A stretch of 64,000 nucleotides of DNA, taken from SZUA-318 sp964412015. Its GTDB lineage: Bacteria > Gemmatimonadota > Gemmatimonadetes > Longimicrobiales > Gaopeijiaceae. The stretch lies in NCBI GenBank assembly GCA_964412015.1, contig CAYPMO010000015.1, positions 1 through 64,000 of the forward strand. The letters are read 5' to 3'. The notes beneath the pieces were generated by a model that saw only the letters and a program-made list of their open reading frames with translations, searched no databases and was not told the origin of the DNA. Shown piece by piece: positions 50,688-59,595 of this stretch (the stretch's first letter is position 1; every line of letters starts with the position of its first letter). The position numbers were made by a program, and so were the translations under genes.

Positions 50688-51422
50688 TCAGAAGCCGTCA
50701 GGCACCTTCAAGCGGTATCCGAACCCGCGGACGGTGTCGATCCAGTCTCCCGTCTCTCCGAGCTTGGCGCGGAGTCGTCGCACGTGCATGTCCACCGTGC
50801 GCGTCTGGATCCGCTCCGACGCGCCGGGCTCGACGTCCCATGCTTTCTCGAGGAGCTGCTGCCGGCTCATCGTGCGCCCGCGACGCTCCAGAAGGGCCTG
50901 CAGGAGACGGAACTCCGTGGGCGTGAGGCTCAACTCCTCGCCTCCCAGCGTCGCCTGGTTCGATCCCAGGTCCATCCGGATGGGACCGGCCTTCAGGACC
51001 CTCCCGCCCGCGGTGATCCCGGCTTCCTTCGCGCGCCGCAGGATCGCCTGCACCCGGAGCACGAGCTCGCGCGGGCTGAAGGGCTTGGTGAGGTAGTCGT
51101 CCGCTCCCAGCTCGAAGCCCCGGATCCGATCCTCCTGCTCCCGTCGGGCGGTCAGCACCAGCACCGGGATACTCGAGGTGGCGGGCTCCCCCTTGAGGCG
51201 CTGGAGGACCTCGTCGCCCGAGAGCCCGGGGAGCATGCGGTCCAGCACGACGAGGTCGGGGATGTCCCGGGCGACGGCTTCGAGCGCGGCGGGACCCGTC
51301 CCGGCGGTCTCGACGCGGAAGCCCTCGCGCGTGAGCTGGTAGGCTACGAGCGCCGCGATGTCCGGCTCGTCCTCGACCACGAGGACCCGGGGGGCGGCTT
51401 GCGGTGTGTTCGCCATGGTCAT
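50688..51422 (-). CDS. phoB: Phosphate-regulon response regulator
   Basis: 244 residues. Receiver domain with VVEDEPDI, phospho-acceptor Asp in LVVLDRMLPG, LTAR and KPFSPREL (K), then the OmpR-type winged helix with LTPTEFRLLQALLERRGRTMSRQQLLEKAW and RTVDMHVRRLRAKLG (recognition helix). It should bind the 11-bp repeats reported upstream of pstS and other genes. The gene order is phoB-porin-phoR. Confidence 0.93.
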   Translation of the reverse strand: MTMANTPQAAPRVLVVEDEPDIAALVAYQLTREGFRVETAGTGPAALEAVARDIPDLVVLDRMLPGLSGDEVLQRLKGEPATSSIPVLVLTARREQEDRIRGFELGADDYLTKPFSPRELVLRVQAILRRAKEAGITAGGRVLKAGPIRMDLGSNQATLGGEELSLTPTEFRLLQALLERRGRTMSRQQLLEKAWDVEPGASERIQTRTVDMHVRRLRAKLGETGDWIDTVRGFGYRLKVPDGF

Positions 51423-51459
51423 GGTCGTCGGCCGGGGGCTCGTGCCGGGAGAGACAGTC

Positions 51460-52692
51460 CTACACCCGGCGACAGATGGCCTCGAGCTCTTCCTTGGAAA
51501 GAGTGTGGTCCGTGTGCTTGGCCGCGTCGAGCACGCGGCGACACAGATCCTCGTCCTCCGGATCGTGACCGTTCTCCTGGAGCCAGTGCTTCACGTTCGA
51601 CAGCCCGGACATCGGGCCGATCTCGATGTGCTGGCGCCGGCCCACCAGCGAAGCCGGCACCCCCGAGTAGATCCTGTCCGCGAGCCAGTCGTCGCCCTTC
51701 CGCTTGGCCTTCACGATCGCTGCCGCATGCATACCCGTGGCGGTCCGGAACGCGTCCTCCCCCACCACCGGATGGGAGTGCGGAAGCGGCAGGTGATAGG
51801 CCCGAGCCACCAACTGGCAATAAGCGGGCAGAAGGGTGAGGTCCGTCTGGTGGACGCCGTGCAGCGCGAGGTTCACGAGGATGAGCTCCATCTCCGTGTT
51901 TCCGCACCGCTCCCCCACCCCGAGGGCCGTGCCGTGGACCCGCGTCGCTCCGGCCTCGATCGCCGCGACCGTGTTGGCCAGGCCGAAGCCCCGGTCCCGA
52001 TGCCCGTGCCAGTCCACCTCGACCGCCTCGCCGGACGGCTTCACGATCTCCTCGATCACGAAGCGTACCACCGCCTTCGCTCCGTCGGGGGTCGCGTGAC
52101 CCGCGGTGTCCGCGACGCAGAGGCGTCGGGCACCCCACTCGATCGCCTTCCCGTAGAGCGCCTTCAACACCTCGGGGCGCGCCCGCGTGGTGTCCTCGGT
52201 GACCATCATCACCGGGAGCCCTTCCTCGACGGCGAACGTCACGGCCTCCTCGGAGGCCCGGAGCATGTCGTCCAACGTCCAGTCCTCGGCGTACTGCCGG
52301 ATCGGGGAGCTGCCGATGAACGTGGACACCTCGATCGGGATCCCCACCCGCTGCGAGATCTCCGCGACGGGTCGCACGTCCGTCATGATCGTTCGGGCGG
52401 CGCAGTTGGGCCGGATGGAAAGCCCGGCCTCCATGATCTCGAGGGCGAGCGTGGTCACGGCCTTCACGACTCGAGGGCCCGCGCCCGGGAGCCCGAGGTC
52501 GGCCGTGTCGATCCCGAGGCGGTCCATGAGGTGCAGAAGCCGAATCTTGTCCCCGATCGGCGGGTCCACGGCCGATGGGTTCTGGAGACCGTCGCGAAGG
52601 GTCTCGTCGTACAGCTCGACGGGGCCGACGCGCGACCAGTCGAACGACGGCGACTCCCGATTCCAATCGTGGATCAGGTCGTGTTCCTCCAT
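51460..52692 (-). CDS. DRE-TIM metallolyase/synthase (isopropylmalate/homocitrate-synthase-like)
   Basis: 410 residues from the ATG at 52692. DETLRDGLQNP (metal and catalytic Arg), the AARTIMTDV strand, EVSTFIGSSPIRQY, VADTAGHATPDGA and WHGHRDRGFGLAN (metal His pair), then HGTALGVGERCGN identify a Claisen-type acyl-CoA plus 2-oxo acid synthase. It ends without the LeuA regulatory domain, so 2-isopropylmalate, homocitrate, citramalate or Re-citrate synthase are all possible. It is located between phoB and the TonB receptor and is possibly cotranscribed with phoB. Confidence 0.8.
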   Translation of the reverse strand: MEEHDLIHDWNRESPSFDWSRVGPVELYDETLRDGLQNPSAVDPPIGDKIRLLHLMDRLGIDTADLGLPGAGPRVVKAVTTLALEIMEAGLSIRPNCAARTIMTDVRPVAEISQRVGIPIEVSTFIGSSPIRQYAEDWTLDDMLRASEEAVTFAVEEGLPVMMVTEDTTRARPEVLKALYGKAIEWGARRLCVADTAGHATPDGAKAVVRFVIEEIVKPSGEAVEVDWHGHRDRGFGLANTVAAIEAGATRVHGTALGVGERCGNTEMELILVNLALHGVHQTDLTLLPAYCQLVARAYHLPLPHSHPVVGEDAFRTATGMHAAAIVKAKRKGDDWLADRIYSGVPASLVGRRQHIEIGPMSGLSNVKHWLQENGHDPEDEDLCRRVLDAAKHTDHTLSKEELEAICRRV

Positions 52693-53066
52693 GCACCCCG
52701 CCTTCCGGAATCGGAGTCCGGAAAACGCTAAACATAGGGGCGGGGAACCGGTCGCAACACAAGAAGCGCGTCCGTAGGTGGGGATCCGATGTCGGTTCGG
52801 TCCCCAACCGTAGGGCCCCTCGGTAACGGTTGGGCTCCGATCCTGTAACGGGGCGGTAAAAGCGCCGTCCGGCTCCCCGGCGCGCCGCCGCACCGCTCGA
52901 CTCCTCGCCCGCCCGCGACCGCCGCCGTAGGCGCCACGCCGATCGTTACCGCACGGTGACGGGACGCTCTCAGGATCGAGTCCGTCCAGGCGTAGCCTTC
53001 CAGTTCGAGGGGAGCGGGTACCGACCCCTCGGCACGGCTGGACGTTCTGAACCGAGGATTGCTGCT
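52693..53066. promoter_or_regulatory. Divergent control region of the synthase gene and the TonB receptor
   Basis: No gene is seen in these 374 bp. On the plus strand GTTAC (52945) and GTGAC (52956) are 11 bp apart and point at the TonB receptor 101 bp downstream; these resemble the pstS Pho-box units. On the minus strand TTTAC (52860), GTTAC (52849) and GTTAC (52827) fit the same 11-bp register with one unit missing; they point towards the synthase gene. Confidence 0.5.
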
Positions 53067-55886
53067 ATGACGAAACGGCTCGGCACATTCGCGTTGGGCG
53101 TTCTGGCGACGCTGGTCCTCGCCGATCCCTCCGCCGCCCAGAACGGAATCGGCCCGGAGGCGGCCGAGCGTACGACCGCACGACCCGACCGGGTCGGTAG
53201 GATCGTCGGACGCGTGGTGGACGCCGACACGGGCCGCCCGCTCTCCGGCGCCCAGGTCGTGGTCGTCGGCACACGGATCGGCACGCTCACCAACGTGGAC
53301 GGCCGCTACGCCTTGGGCGGGGTTCCCGAAGGACTGCACAGCCTCAGGGTGGTGTTCATCGGCCACGGCGAAAAGACCGTCGAGGGCGTGAACGTGATCG
53401 GGGGTCAGGCGGTCCTGCAGGACCTGGCTCTCACGGCCTCGGCCATCGAGGTGGAGGGGATCACCGTGTCGGCGACTCGCGAGACGAGCTCCATCACGGC
53501 CGCGCTCGACGCGCAGCGGACGGCGGTGGCGGTGACCAGCGCGACCACGGCCCAGCAGATCTCGCGGAGTCCCGATGGCGACGCGGCCCAGGCGATCCAG
53601 CGCGTAAGCGGCGTCACGGTCCAGGGCGGGAAGTTCGTCTTCGTGAGGGGGCTCGGAGAGCGGTACACCACCACCTCGCTGAACGGCGCCCGCCTGCCGA
53701 GCGCGGAGCCCGAGAAGCGGGTCGTCGCGCTCGACCTGTTCCCCGCCAACCTCCTGGAAGCCATCACCACGTCGAAGAGCTTCACACCGGACCAGCCCGG
53801 CGACTTCAGCGGGGCGCAGGTGGACCTCAGGACGCGGTCGTTCCCGTCACGTCGCATGTTCCAGCTCTCGCTCACGGGAGGGCTGAACGGCCGGGCCACG
53901 GGCAGGGACATCCCCACGCTGCCCGCGACGGGGCGTGAATGGCTGGGCATGGCGGCGTCGGACCGCCGCCTGCCCACGGAGTTGGTCTCGGCCCGAACCG
54001 ACTTCACGAAGCTCACGCAGACGGACGTGAACAGGCTGATCCGTTCGTTCCCACGCAACTGGACGTTCCAGCAGGCGGCGGGACAACCCAACCTCTCCGC
54101 CGGTGTGTCGTTCGGCGGAGAGGACCCCCTGCTCGGGCGGCAGGTGGGGTACGTCGGCTCGCTCTCGTACGCGCGGAGCCAGGAGATCCGTAGCGGTGAG
54201 GTCCGGGCCCGCGCGGTTCCCGAGGACGCGGCGGGAACGCCTGCTCCGTACAACGCGTTCGCGGGGACGACCGGCCAGACCAGCGTGCTCCTGGGCGGCA
54301 TGCTCAACCTGAGCACCCGGCTCGGCCGCTCGACGAAGCTCGAGTTGAACAACACCTACGACCGCTCCGCGGACAGCGAAGCGCACGTGGACTGGGGTAC
54401 GCTCGAAGAGTTCCAGCAGGTGGACAGCGTGCGACGCACCTCGCTCCGCTACGTCGAGCGCGTCGTGCGCTCGAACCAGCTCCGCGCCGAGCATCGGCTC
54501 GGAGGCGCGAGCCGCGTTGCGTGGTCCTTGACCTCGTCGGGGATCTCACGCTCCGAGCCGGACCGCGCGGACCTCGCGTACGGGTACGAATTCGCGCCCA
54601 CCGGGGAACGCCTTCCGCTCGCCTGGCTCGGCTTCATTCCCGAGGCGGCCAAGCGCACGTCCAGTGACATCACCGAGGAGATCCTGAGCGGGAATCTCGA
54701 CTACACCCTCGAATTGGGAAGCGCGACGCTCCGAGCGGGCGGCGCCCACCGTCACGTACAACGGGACGCGCGCACCACCTCCTTCAACGTGCGCGCGATC
54801 GCCCTCGACGCCGCGCAGCGGGTGGGAGAACCGCGGGACCTGTTCTACGGGCCCTACACCAGCGACAGCGCCGCGAGCATCACGCTGGAGCCCAACTCGG
54901 CGGGCGGCAGCTACTTCGCGACCGACGACGTGACCGCGGCGTACGTGATGGCCGAAGTCCAGATGGGCTCCCGCGTCCGCGTCACGGGTGGCGCGCGGAC
55001 GGAGTGGTGGACCCTCGACCTGGGCGTCGAGCCGATCGTCGGAGGCCTCATCGGGGTGAAGCGCGCGAACACCGACCTTCTGCCGTCCCTCGCGGTCAGC
55101 CTGAAGCTGACCGCGAGCCAGACGATCCGGCTGTCGGCCACGAGAACCCTCGCCCGTCCCGAATACCGGGAGCTCGCGCCGATCAGCTACCGGGACATGC
55201 TGGGAGAGCGGGAGATCTTCGGCGACTCGAGCCTCGTGCGGACGCGCGTGCACAACTACGACGCGCGCTGGGAGTGGTACCCCTCCTACGACGAGGCGCT
55301 CAGCATCGGAGTGTTCGCCAAGAAGTTCGACGATCCCATCGAGCCCATCGACGTGGCCACCTCGGGCGCCTCCCAGCTCAGCTTCATCAACGCCGCCTCG
55401 GCCACGAACTACGGCATCGAGCTCGAGGTCAGGAAGGGTCTGGGCTTCGTCTCCGACCGGCTCCGGCCGACCGTGGTGTTCGCAAACGCGACGCTCATGA
55501 GAAGCCGGATCAACACCGGGAACAGCACGTTGTCGGCCCTCACGAACGACGACCGGCCCATGGTGGGCCAGGCGCCCTACGTGGTGAACGCAGGGATCTC
55601 CTACGAGGGCGCCGAGAACGCCTTCGCCGCCACGCTGCTCTACAACGTCGTCGGCAAGCGCATCACGTCGGCGGCGGTGATGCCGCTGACCGCGGACACC
55701 TACGACCACCCACGCCACGTCCTGGACCTCTCCGTGCGATTCCCGATGTACGGCGGGATGACGGGCAAGCTCGACGCCAAGAACCTCCTCGACTCCCCGC
55801 ACGAGGAGCTTCAGGGCGACGTCGTCCGGCATCGGTACCGCACGGGCCGCACGCTCTCGCTGGGGGTGAGCTGGAGTCTGCGCTAG
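53067..55886 (+). CDS. Large TonB-dependent receptor, probably Pho regulated
   Basis: 939 residues from the ATG at 53067 (GAGG 9 bases upstream). Signal peptide ends near SAAQN; a CarboxypepD_reg-like domain (about 45-125) with GRIVGRVVDADTGRPLSGA follows. The plug has VFVRGLGERYTTTSLNGARLPSAEP, VVALDLFPANLLEAI and TPDQPGDFSGAQVDL, and a long barrel ends in TLSLGVSWSLR. The plug belongs to the LNGARLPS...LFPANLL type, not to classic siderophore receptors. Two Pho-box-like units lie upstream and a beta-helix lipoprotein gene follows. Ligand unknown; phosphate ester or polyphosphate is a hypothesis from context. Confidence 0.88.
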   Translation: MTKRLGTFALGVLATLVLADPSAAQNGIGPEAAERTTARPDRVGRIVGRVVDADTGRPLSGAQVVVVGTRIGTLTNVDGRYALGGVPEGLHSLRVVFIGHGEKTVEGVNVIGGQAVLQDLALTASAIEVEGITVSATRETSSITAALDAQRTAVAVTSATTAQQISRSPDGDAAQAIQRVSGVTVQGGKFVFVRGLGERYTTTSLNGARLPSAEPEKRVVALDLFPANLLEAITTSKSFTPDQPGDFSGAQVDLRTRSFPSRRMFQLSLTGGLNGRATGRDIPTLPATGREWLGMAASDRRLPTELVSARTDFTKLTQTDVNRLIRSFPRNWTFQQAAGQPNLSAGVSFGGEDPLLGRQVGYVGSLSYARSQEIRSGEVRARAVPEDAAGTPAPYNAFAGTTGQTSVLLGGMLNLSTRLGRSTKLELNNTYDRSADSEAHVDWGTLEEFQQVDSVRRTSLRYVERVVRSNQLRAEHRLGGASRVAWSLTSSGISRSEPDRADLAYGYEFAPTGERLPLAWLGFIPEAAKRTSSDITEEILSGNLDYTLELGSATLRAGGAHRHVQRDARTTSFNVRAIALDAAQRVGEPRDLFYGPYTSDSAASITLEPNSAGGSYFATDDVTAAYVMAEVQMGSRVRVTGGARTEWWTLDLGVEPIVGGLIGVKRANTDLLPSLAVSLKLTASQTIRLSATRTLARPEYRELAPISYRDMLGEREIFGDSSLVRTRVHNYDARWEWYPSYDEALSIGVFAKKFDDPIEPIDVATSGASQLSFINAASATNYGIELEVRKGLGFVSDRLRPTVVFANATLMRSRINTGNSTLSALTNDDRPMVGQAPYVVNAGISYEGAENAFAATLLYNVVGKRITSAAVMPLTADTYDHPRHVLDLSVRFPMYGGMTGKLDAKNLLDSPHEELQGDVVRHRYRTGRTLSLGVSWSLR

Positions 55887-55902
55887 CCCCGGCCTCGACG
55901 GA

Positions 55903-55956
55903 GTGACGCACTCGTTACCGGACTGTCCATCGTTCCACGCACGCGCACGCCATACT
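55903..55956 (+). promoter_or_regulatory. Pho-box-like promoter of the beta-helix lipoprotein gene
   Basis: GTGAC (55903), GTTAC (55914) and GTCCA (55925) are spaced by exactly 11 bp. CATACT (55951-55956) lies 26 bp after the start of the third unit, the same geometry as at pstS, and matches the -10 consensus at 4 of 6 positions. The gene starts 51 bp further on. Confidence 0.6.
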
Positions 55957-56006
55957 CGATCCGACCGAGAGAACCAGCCCGACACCGGAACACGGAGACA
56001 TACCCG

Positions 56007-57716
56007 ATGAGATCCACCGCACGGAGGCTCCTCGCCCTGGCCAACGCGATCGCGCTCACGGCCGTCCTGGCCGCCTGCACCGAGGACGGTCCGACCGAAC
56101 CCACATCCCGGGCGCCCGCCTCGCCCGCCAGCGTCACCGCGTCGTCCACGTCGACGTCGTCCATCCGGGTGACGTGGAGCCAGGTGTCCGACGCCAACGG
56201 GTACGAGCTGGACCGCGCCGAAGGGTCCGGCGCGTTCGCCAACCTCACGTCGAACCTCACCGGGACGTTCTACGAGGACACCGGGTTGAAGGCGTCCACG
56301 CAGTATCGGTACGTGGTCCGCGCCGTGAACGCGGACGGCAAGAGCGCCAACAGCTCCGAGGCGAGCGCGATCACCGGCACGCCCGGCCCGAAGGTGGCGA
56401 CCGTCACCGGCATCCCGCTCAGCCGCACCTTCCACTCCGATACGACGTACGTCCTCCAGGGATACGTGAAGGTGAGCAACGGCGCGACCCTGACGATCCA
56501 GGCCGGCACGAAGATCGTCGGCGACACGCTGGTTCCGGGCAGCTCGCTCTGGGTCCTGCGCGGCTCCAGGATCGTCGCCGACGGCACCGCGAGCGCGCCC
56601 ATCGTGTTCACGTCCCAGCGGGCCGCGGGCAACCGCGCTCCGGGTGACTGGGGCGGTCTCGTCATCGTCGGTAACGCCCCGATCAACCGCACCGCGAACC
56701 CGATCTACACCGAGGGCCCGACCGGCGCGGCCGAGAACTACGCGGGCGGCACCGACGTCAACGACAGCTCCGGCTCGCTCAGGTACGTGCGCATCGAGTT
56801 CGCCGGCTACGACGTCTCCAACGGCGGCGGCCAGGAGCTCAACGGCATCTCGAGCTACGCCGTCGGCCGCGGCACGACCTACGACTATGTCCAGAACGTG
56901 GCCGGCCTGGACGACTCGTTCGAGTTCTGGGGCGGCGCCGCCGACATCCGGCACATGGTCTCGTTCGAGGCCGGTGACGACCATTACGACTTCAGCGAAG
57001 GCTACCAGGGCCGGGGGCAGTTCCTCATCGCGCTGCAGACGTCCGTGCTCACGCCGCGGCCCGGCACCGGCACGGTGTCCTCGGATCCGCGCGGCTTCGA
57101 GGGCGACGGCTGCGAGAGCGACAAGGCCGGTTGCACCTATGCCAACACCCCGTATACCATGCCGGTCTTCGCCAACTTCACGGTGGTCGGTCCCGGCACG
57201 GGCGTGTTCTCGACCAGCGACGGCAACGGTGCGGTCGTGCGCCGTGGCGCTGCGGCGAACTTCGTGAACGGGATCATCGCGCGCTGGCCCGGTGTCGGCT
57301 TCAGCATCCGGGACAGCGAGACGAAGGCGCTCATGGACGCCGACTCGCTGTACATCCGGAACGTTTACCTGGCCGGGAACGGCAGCAACTTCGAGGCGGC
57401 CGGGAAGAACCACGGCGCGGTCGTGGAGGACAGCGCGGCGGTCTGGAACGTGACCGAAGCGCAGCTCGCCGACGTCTTCGCCGGCGACCTGCCCGGGAAG
57501 TCCACGACGATCTCGTCCAGCAATCTGAACCTCGCGCTCAAGACGGGCGCCGCCGCCGGGACGGCCGGGCTCGCTTCGTTCGCCGGCACGCCGCTCGCGG
57601 GGCGGGTCACGGACTTCTTCGGCGGCACGATGGCCGGCACGGCGTACGTCGGCGCCGTGGACCCCGCCGCCTCCGCCCGATGGTACGAGGGTTGGACGAG
57701 CTGGGTGCGCAACTAG
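56007..57716 (+). CDS. Fibronectin-III and beta-helix lipoprotein, partner of the TonB receptor
   Basis: 569 residues. The leader ends in AVLAAC (Cys24), a lipobox. About residues 35-125 form one fibronectin type III domain (SIRVTWSQVSDANGYELDR, YRYVVRAVNADGKSA). The rest looks like a right-handed beta-helix with phrases such as GATLTIQAGTKIVGD, APIVFTSQRAAGNRAPGDWGGLVIVG, SLRYVRIEFAGYDVSNGGGQELNG and DDSFEFWGGAADIRHMV. I know this beta-helix type as a secreted family of uncertain role, often beside TonB receptors. It lies 120 bp after the receptor, with its own Pho-box-like promoter. It may capture ligand at the cell surface. Confidence 0.75.
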   Translation: MRSTARRLLALANAIALTAVLAACTEDGPTEPTSRAPASPASVTASSTSTSSIRVTWSQVSDANGYELDRAEGSGAFANLTSNLTGTFYEDTGLKASTQYRYVVRAVNADGKSANSSEASAITGTPGPKVATVTGIPLSRTFHSDTTYVLQGYVKVSNGATLTIQAGTKIVGDTLVPGSSLWVLRGSRIVADGTASAPIVFTSQRAAGNRAPGDWGGLVIVGNAPINRTANPIYTEGPTGAAENYAGGTDVNDSSGSLRYVRIEFAGYDVSNGGGQELNGISSYAVGRGTTYDYVQNVAGLDDSFEFWGGAADIRHMVSFEAGDDHYDFSEGYQGRGQFLIALQTSVLTPRPGTGTVSSDPRGFEGDGCESDKAGCTYANTPYTMPVFANFTVVGPGTGVFSTSDGNGAVVRRGAAANFVNGIIARWPGVGFSIRDSETKALMDADSLYIRNVYLAGNGSNFEAAGKNHGAVVEDSAAVWNVTEAQLADVFAGDLPGKSTTISSSNLNLALKTGAAAGTAGLASFAGTPLAGRVTDFFGGTMAGTAYVGAVDPAASARWYEGWTSWVRN

Positions 57717-57731
57717 GCTCGCCGGACCGCC

Positions 57732-58337
57732 GTGCGCACGTCCCGCCCCGATCTGGTCCTCACCTTGTTGGTGGCGGCGTCTCTCGCCGGCTGCGGCGGG
57801 GCCGGCGCCGAGACGGCCGGCGGTGGCGACATCGCGGTCGTGGACAGCGTCTTGCCGATGCCGGTGATGCTCGACCGCTTCCGCGCGGGCATCCTCGAGC
57901 CGACCCGCCTCGCCAGCGGGGCGGACAGCCGCGACGGACTCGTCCGGGACGTCGTCCGGGCCCTGGAGACCGCCGACACGGCGTCCTTGGCGCGGCTGAC
58001 CGTGGGCCTCGCCGAGTGGGCGTGGCTCTACTTCCCGACCAGCGTCCAGGCGCACCCGCCCTATGAGCTCCCGCCGGGGCTCGCCTGGTTCCAGCTCGAG
58101 GAAGGGAACCGTCGGGCGGTGCTGAGGGCGTTGGACCGGCTGGGGGGGAGCGCGCTGGAGTACCACGAGCACACGTGCCCACGGGATCCCGCGGCCGAGG
58201 GCGACAACCGCGTCTGGACGGGGTGCCTCGTGAGGGTGACGCGCCCGGGTGGCGAGCCCTCGGACCTCCGTCTGTTCAGCGCGATCCTGGAGCGGGACGG
58301 CCGGTTCGCGATCCTCAGCTGGACGAACGACTTCTGA
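57732..58337 (+). CDS. Lipoprotein of unknown function in the TonB receptor cluster
   Basis: 201 residues from a GTG, 15 bp after the beta-helix gene. The leader ends in SLAGCGG, a lipobox. The mature protein is mostly alpha/beta with phrases LAEWAWLYFPTSVQAHPP and EYHEHTCPRDP and a C-terminal sheet ending SWTNDF; two Cys (in HTCPRD and TGCLVRV) could form a disulfide. I do not recognise a family. Spacing implies cotranscription with the beta-helix gene. Confidence 0.65.
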   Translation: MRTSRPDLVLTLLVAASLAGCGGAGAETAGGGDIAVVDSVLPMPVMLDRFRAGILEPTRLASGADSRDGLVRDVVRALETADTASLARLTVGLAEWAWLYFPTSVQAHPPYELPPGLAWFQLEEGNRRAVLRALDRLGGSALEYHEHTCPRDPAAEGDNRVWTGCLVRVTRPGGEPSDLRLFSAILERDGRFAILSWTNDF

Positions 58338-58393
58338 CGCCGGCGGCGCGTGCTCCTTGACGGTCCGACGGTCCCGGGCCGACGCTTCGTGGC

Positions 58394-59590
58394 ATGGACG
58401 ATTCCCGCGTGCCGCCCGAGCTCCTCGACACGGCCGTGGAGCGCGCGGCCGAGATCTGCCGCCTGGAGGACGAGCGGACCCTGGCCTGGCAGACCGACCT
58501 CACGCGCATTCCCGCCCCTCCGTTCGCCGAGGAGGCGCGCGCGGCGCGGATGGAAGCGCTCCTGGCGGACGCCGGCGCGTCGCGCGTGCGCATGGACGAG
58601 CTCGGCAACGTCCTCGGCGAGGTGGCCGGGCCGGGGGGCGTGGCTCCGCTCGTGCTGTCCGCCCACCTGGACACGGTCTTCGCGGCGGATGTCGCGATCG
58701 CTGTGACGCGCGAAGGCGACGTGCTCCGTGGACCCGGGATCTCCGACGACGGACGTGGCCTCGCGGTGGTCCTGGCGGTGGTAAGGGCGCTCACGGATGC
58801 CGGCGTGCGTCTGGGCCGCCCGGTCCTCATCGCGGCGACCGTCGGGGAGGAAGGCCTCGGCGACCTCCGCGGAGCCCGGCACCTCGTGGGCCCCCGGGGC
58901 GACGGGAGGAGCGCGGCAGGGTTCATCTCGGTGGACGGGGCCGGCCTCGACCGCATCGTGTCGCGGGGGGTCGGCTCCCGGCGCTTCCGACTGAGCGCGA
59001 GCGGCACCGGCGGCCATTCCTGGCAGGACTGGGGAATCGCCAACCCGATCCACGCGCTCGCGGCCGCGGCGCACCGCGTCACATCCGCGATCCCTCCCTC
59101 GGAGCCCAAGACCACCCTGACGGTGGCACGGTGGGGCGGCGGCACCAGCATCAACGCGATCCCCCAGGAGGCATGGATCGAGGTGGACATGCGGAGCACG
59201 TCCGAGGAGGAGCTCGACCGCCTCGAGTGGCTGCTCCGCACCCAGTCGGAGCGGGCGGTCGTGGACGAGAGCGTGAGGGGCACCGGCAGCGCGCTGAACG
59301 TGGCGCTGGCCCGGGTGGGGTCGCGGGTGGCCGGGGTCACACCGAGCGATCATCCCCTGGTTCGAGCCCTGATCCGGGCGACCGAGGCGGTGGGCGTCAC
59401 CCCGCTCCTCACCGAGTCGTCGACGGACGCCAACGCGGCGATGGCCGCGGGGATCCCGGCCGTCACGGTCGGAGGTGGTGGAGAGGGAGGCTTCTCCCAT
59501 ACGACCCATGAATGGTACCGCAACACCCGCGGATCCGATGGCGTGCTGCGCGCCCTCTACGCGGTGGCGCTGTTCTGCGACGTGGAGTAA
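58394..59590 (+). CDS. M20-family metallopeptidase
   Basis: 398 residues, no signal peptide. Metal ligands and catalytic residues appear as SAHLDTVF (His, Asp), GPGISDDGRGLA (bridging Asp), GEEGLGD (catalytic Glu, metal Glu) and near the end FSHTTHEW (His). GTGGHSWQDWG marks the lid domain. The group cuts tripeptides, dipeptides or N-acyl amino acids in the cytoplasm. It starts 56 bp after the lipoprotein gene; its job relates to peptide use. Confidence 0.88.
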   Translation: MDDSRVPPELLDTAVERAAEICRLEDERTLAWQTDLTRIPAPPFAEEARAARMEALLADAGASRVRMDELGNVLGEVAGPGGVAPLVLSAHLDTVFAADVAIAVTREGDVLRGPGISDDGRGLAVVLAVVRALTDAGVRLGRPVLIAATVGEEGLGDLRGARHLVGPRGDGRSAAGFISVDGAGLDRIVSRGVGSRRFRLSASGTGGHSWQDWGIANPIHALAAAAHRVTSAIPPSEPKTTLTVARWGGGTSINAIPQEAWIEVDMRSTSEEELDRLEWLLRTQSERAVVDESVRGTGSALNVALARVGSRVAGVTPSDHPLVRALIRATEAVGVTPLLTESSTDANAAMAAGIPAVTVGGGGEGGFSHTTHEWYRNTRGSDGVLRALYAVALFCDVE

Positions 59591-59595
59591 GCCCC

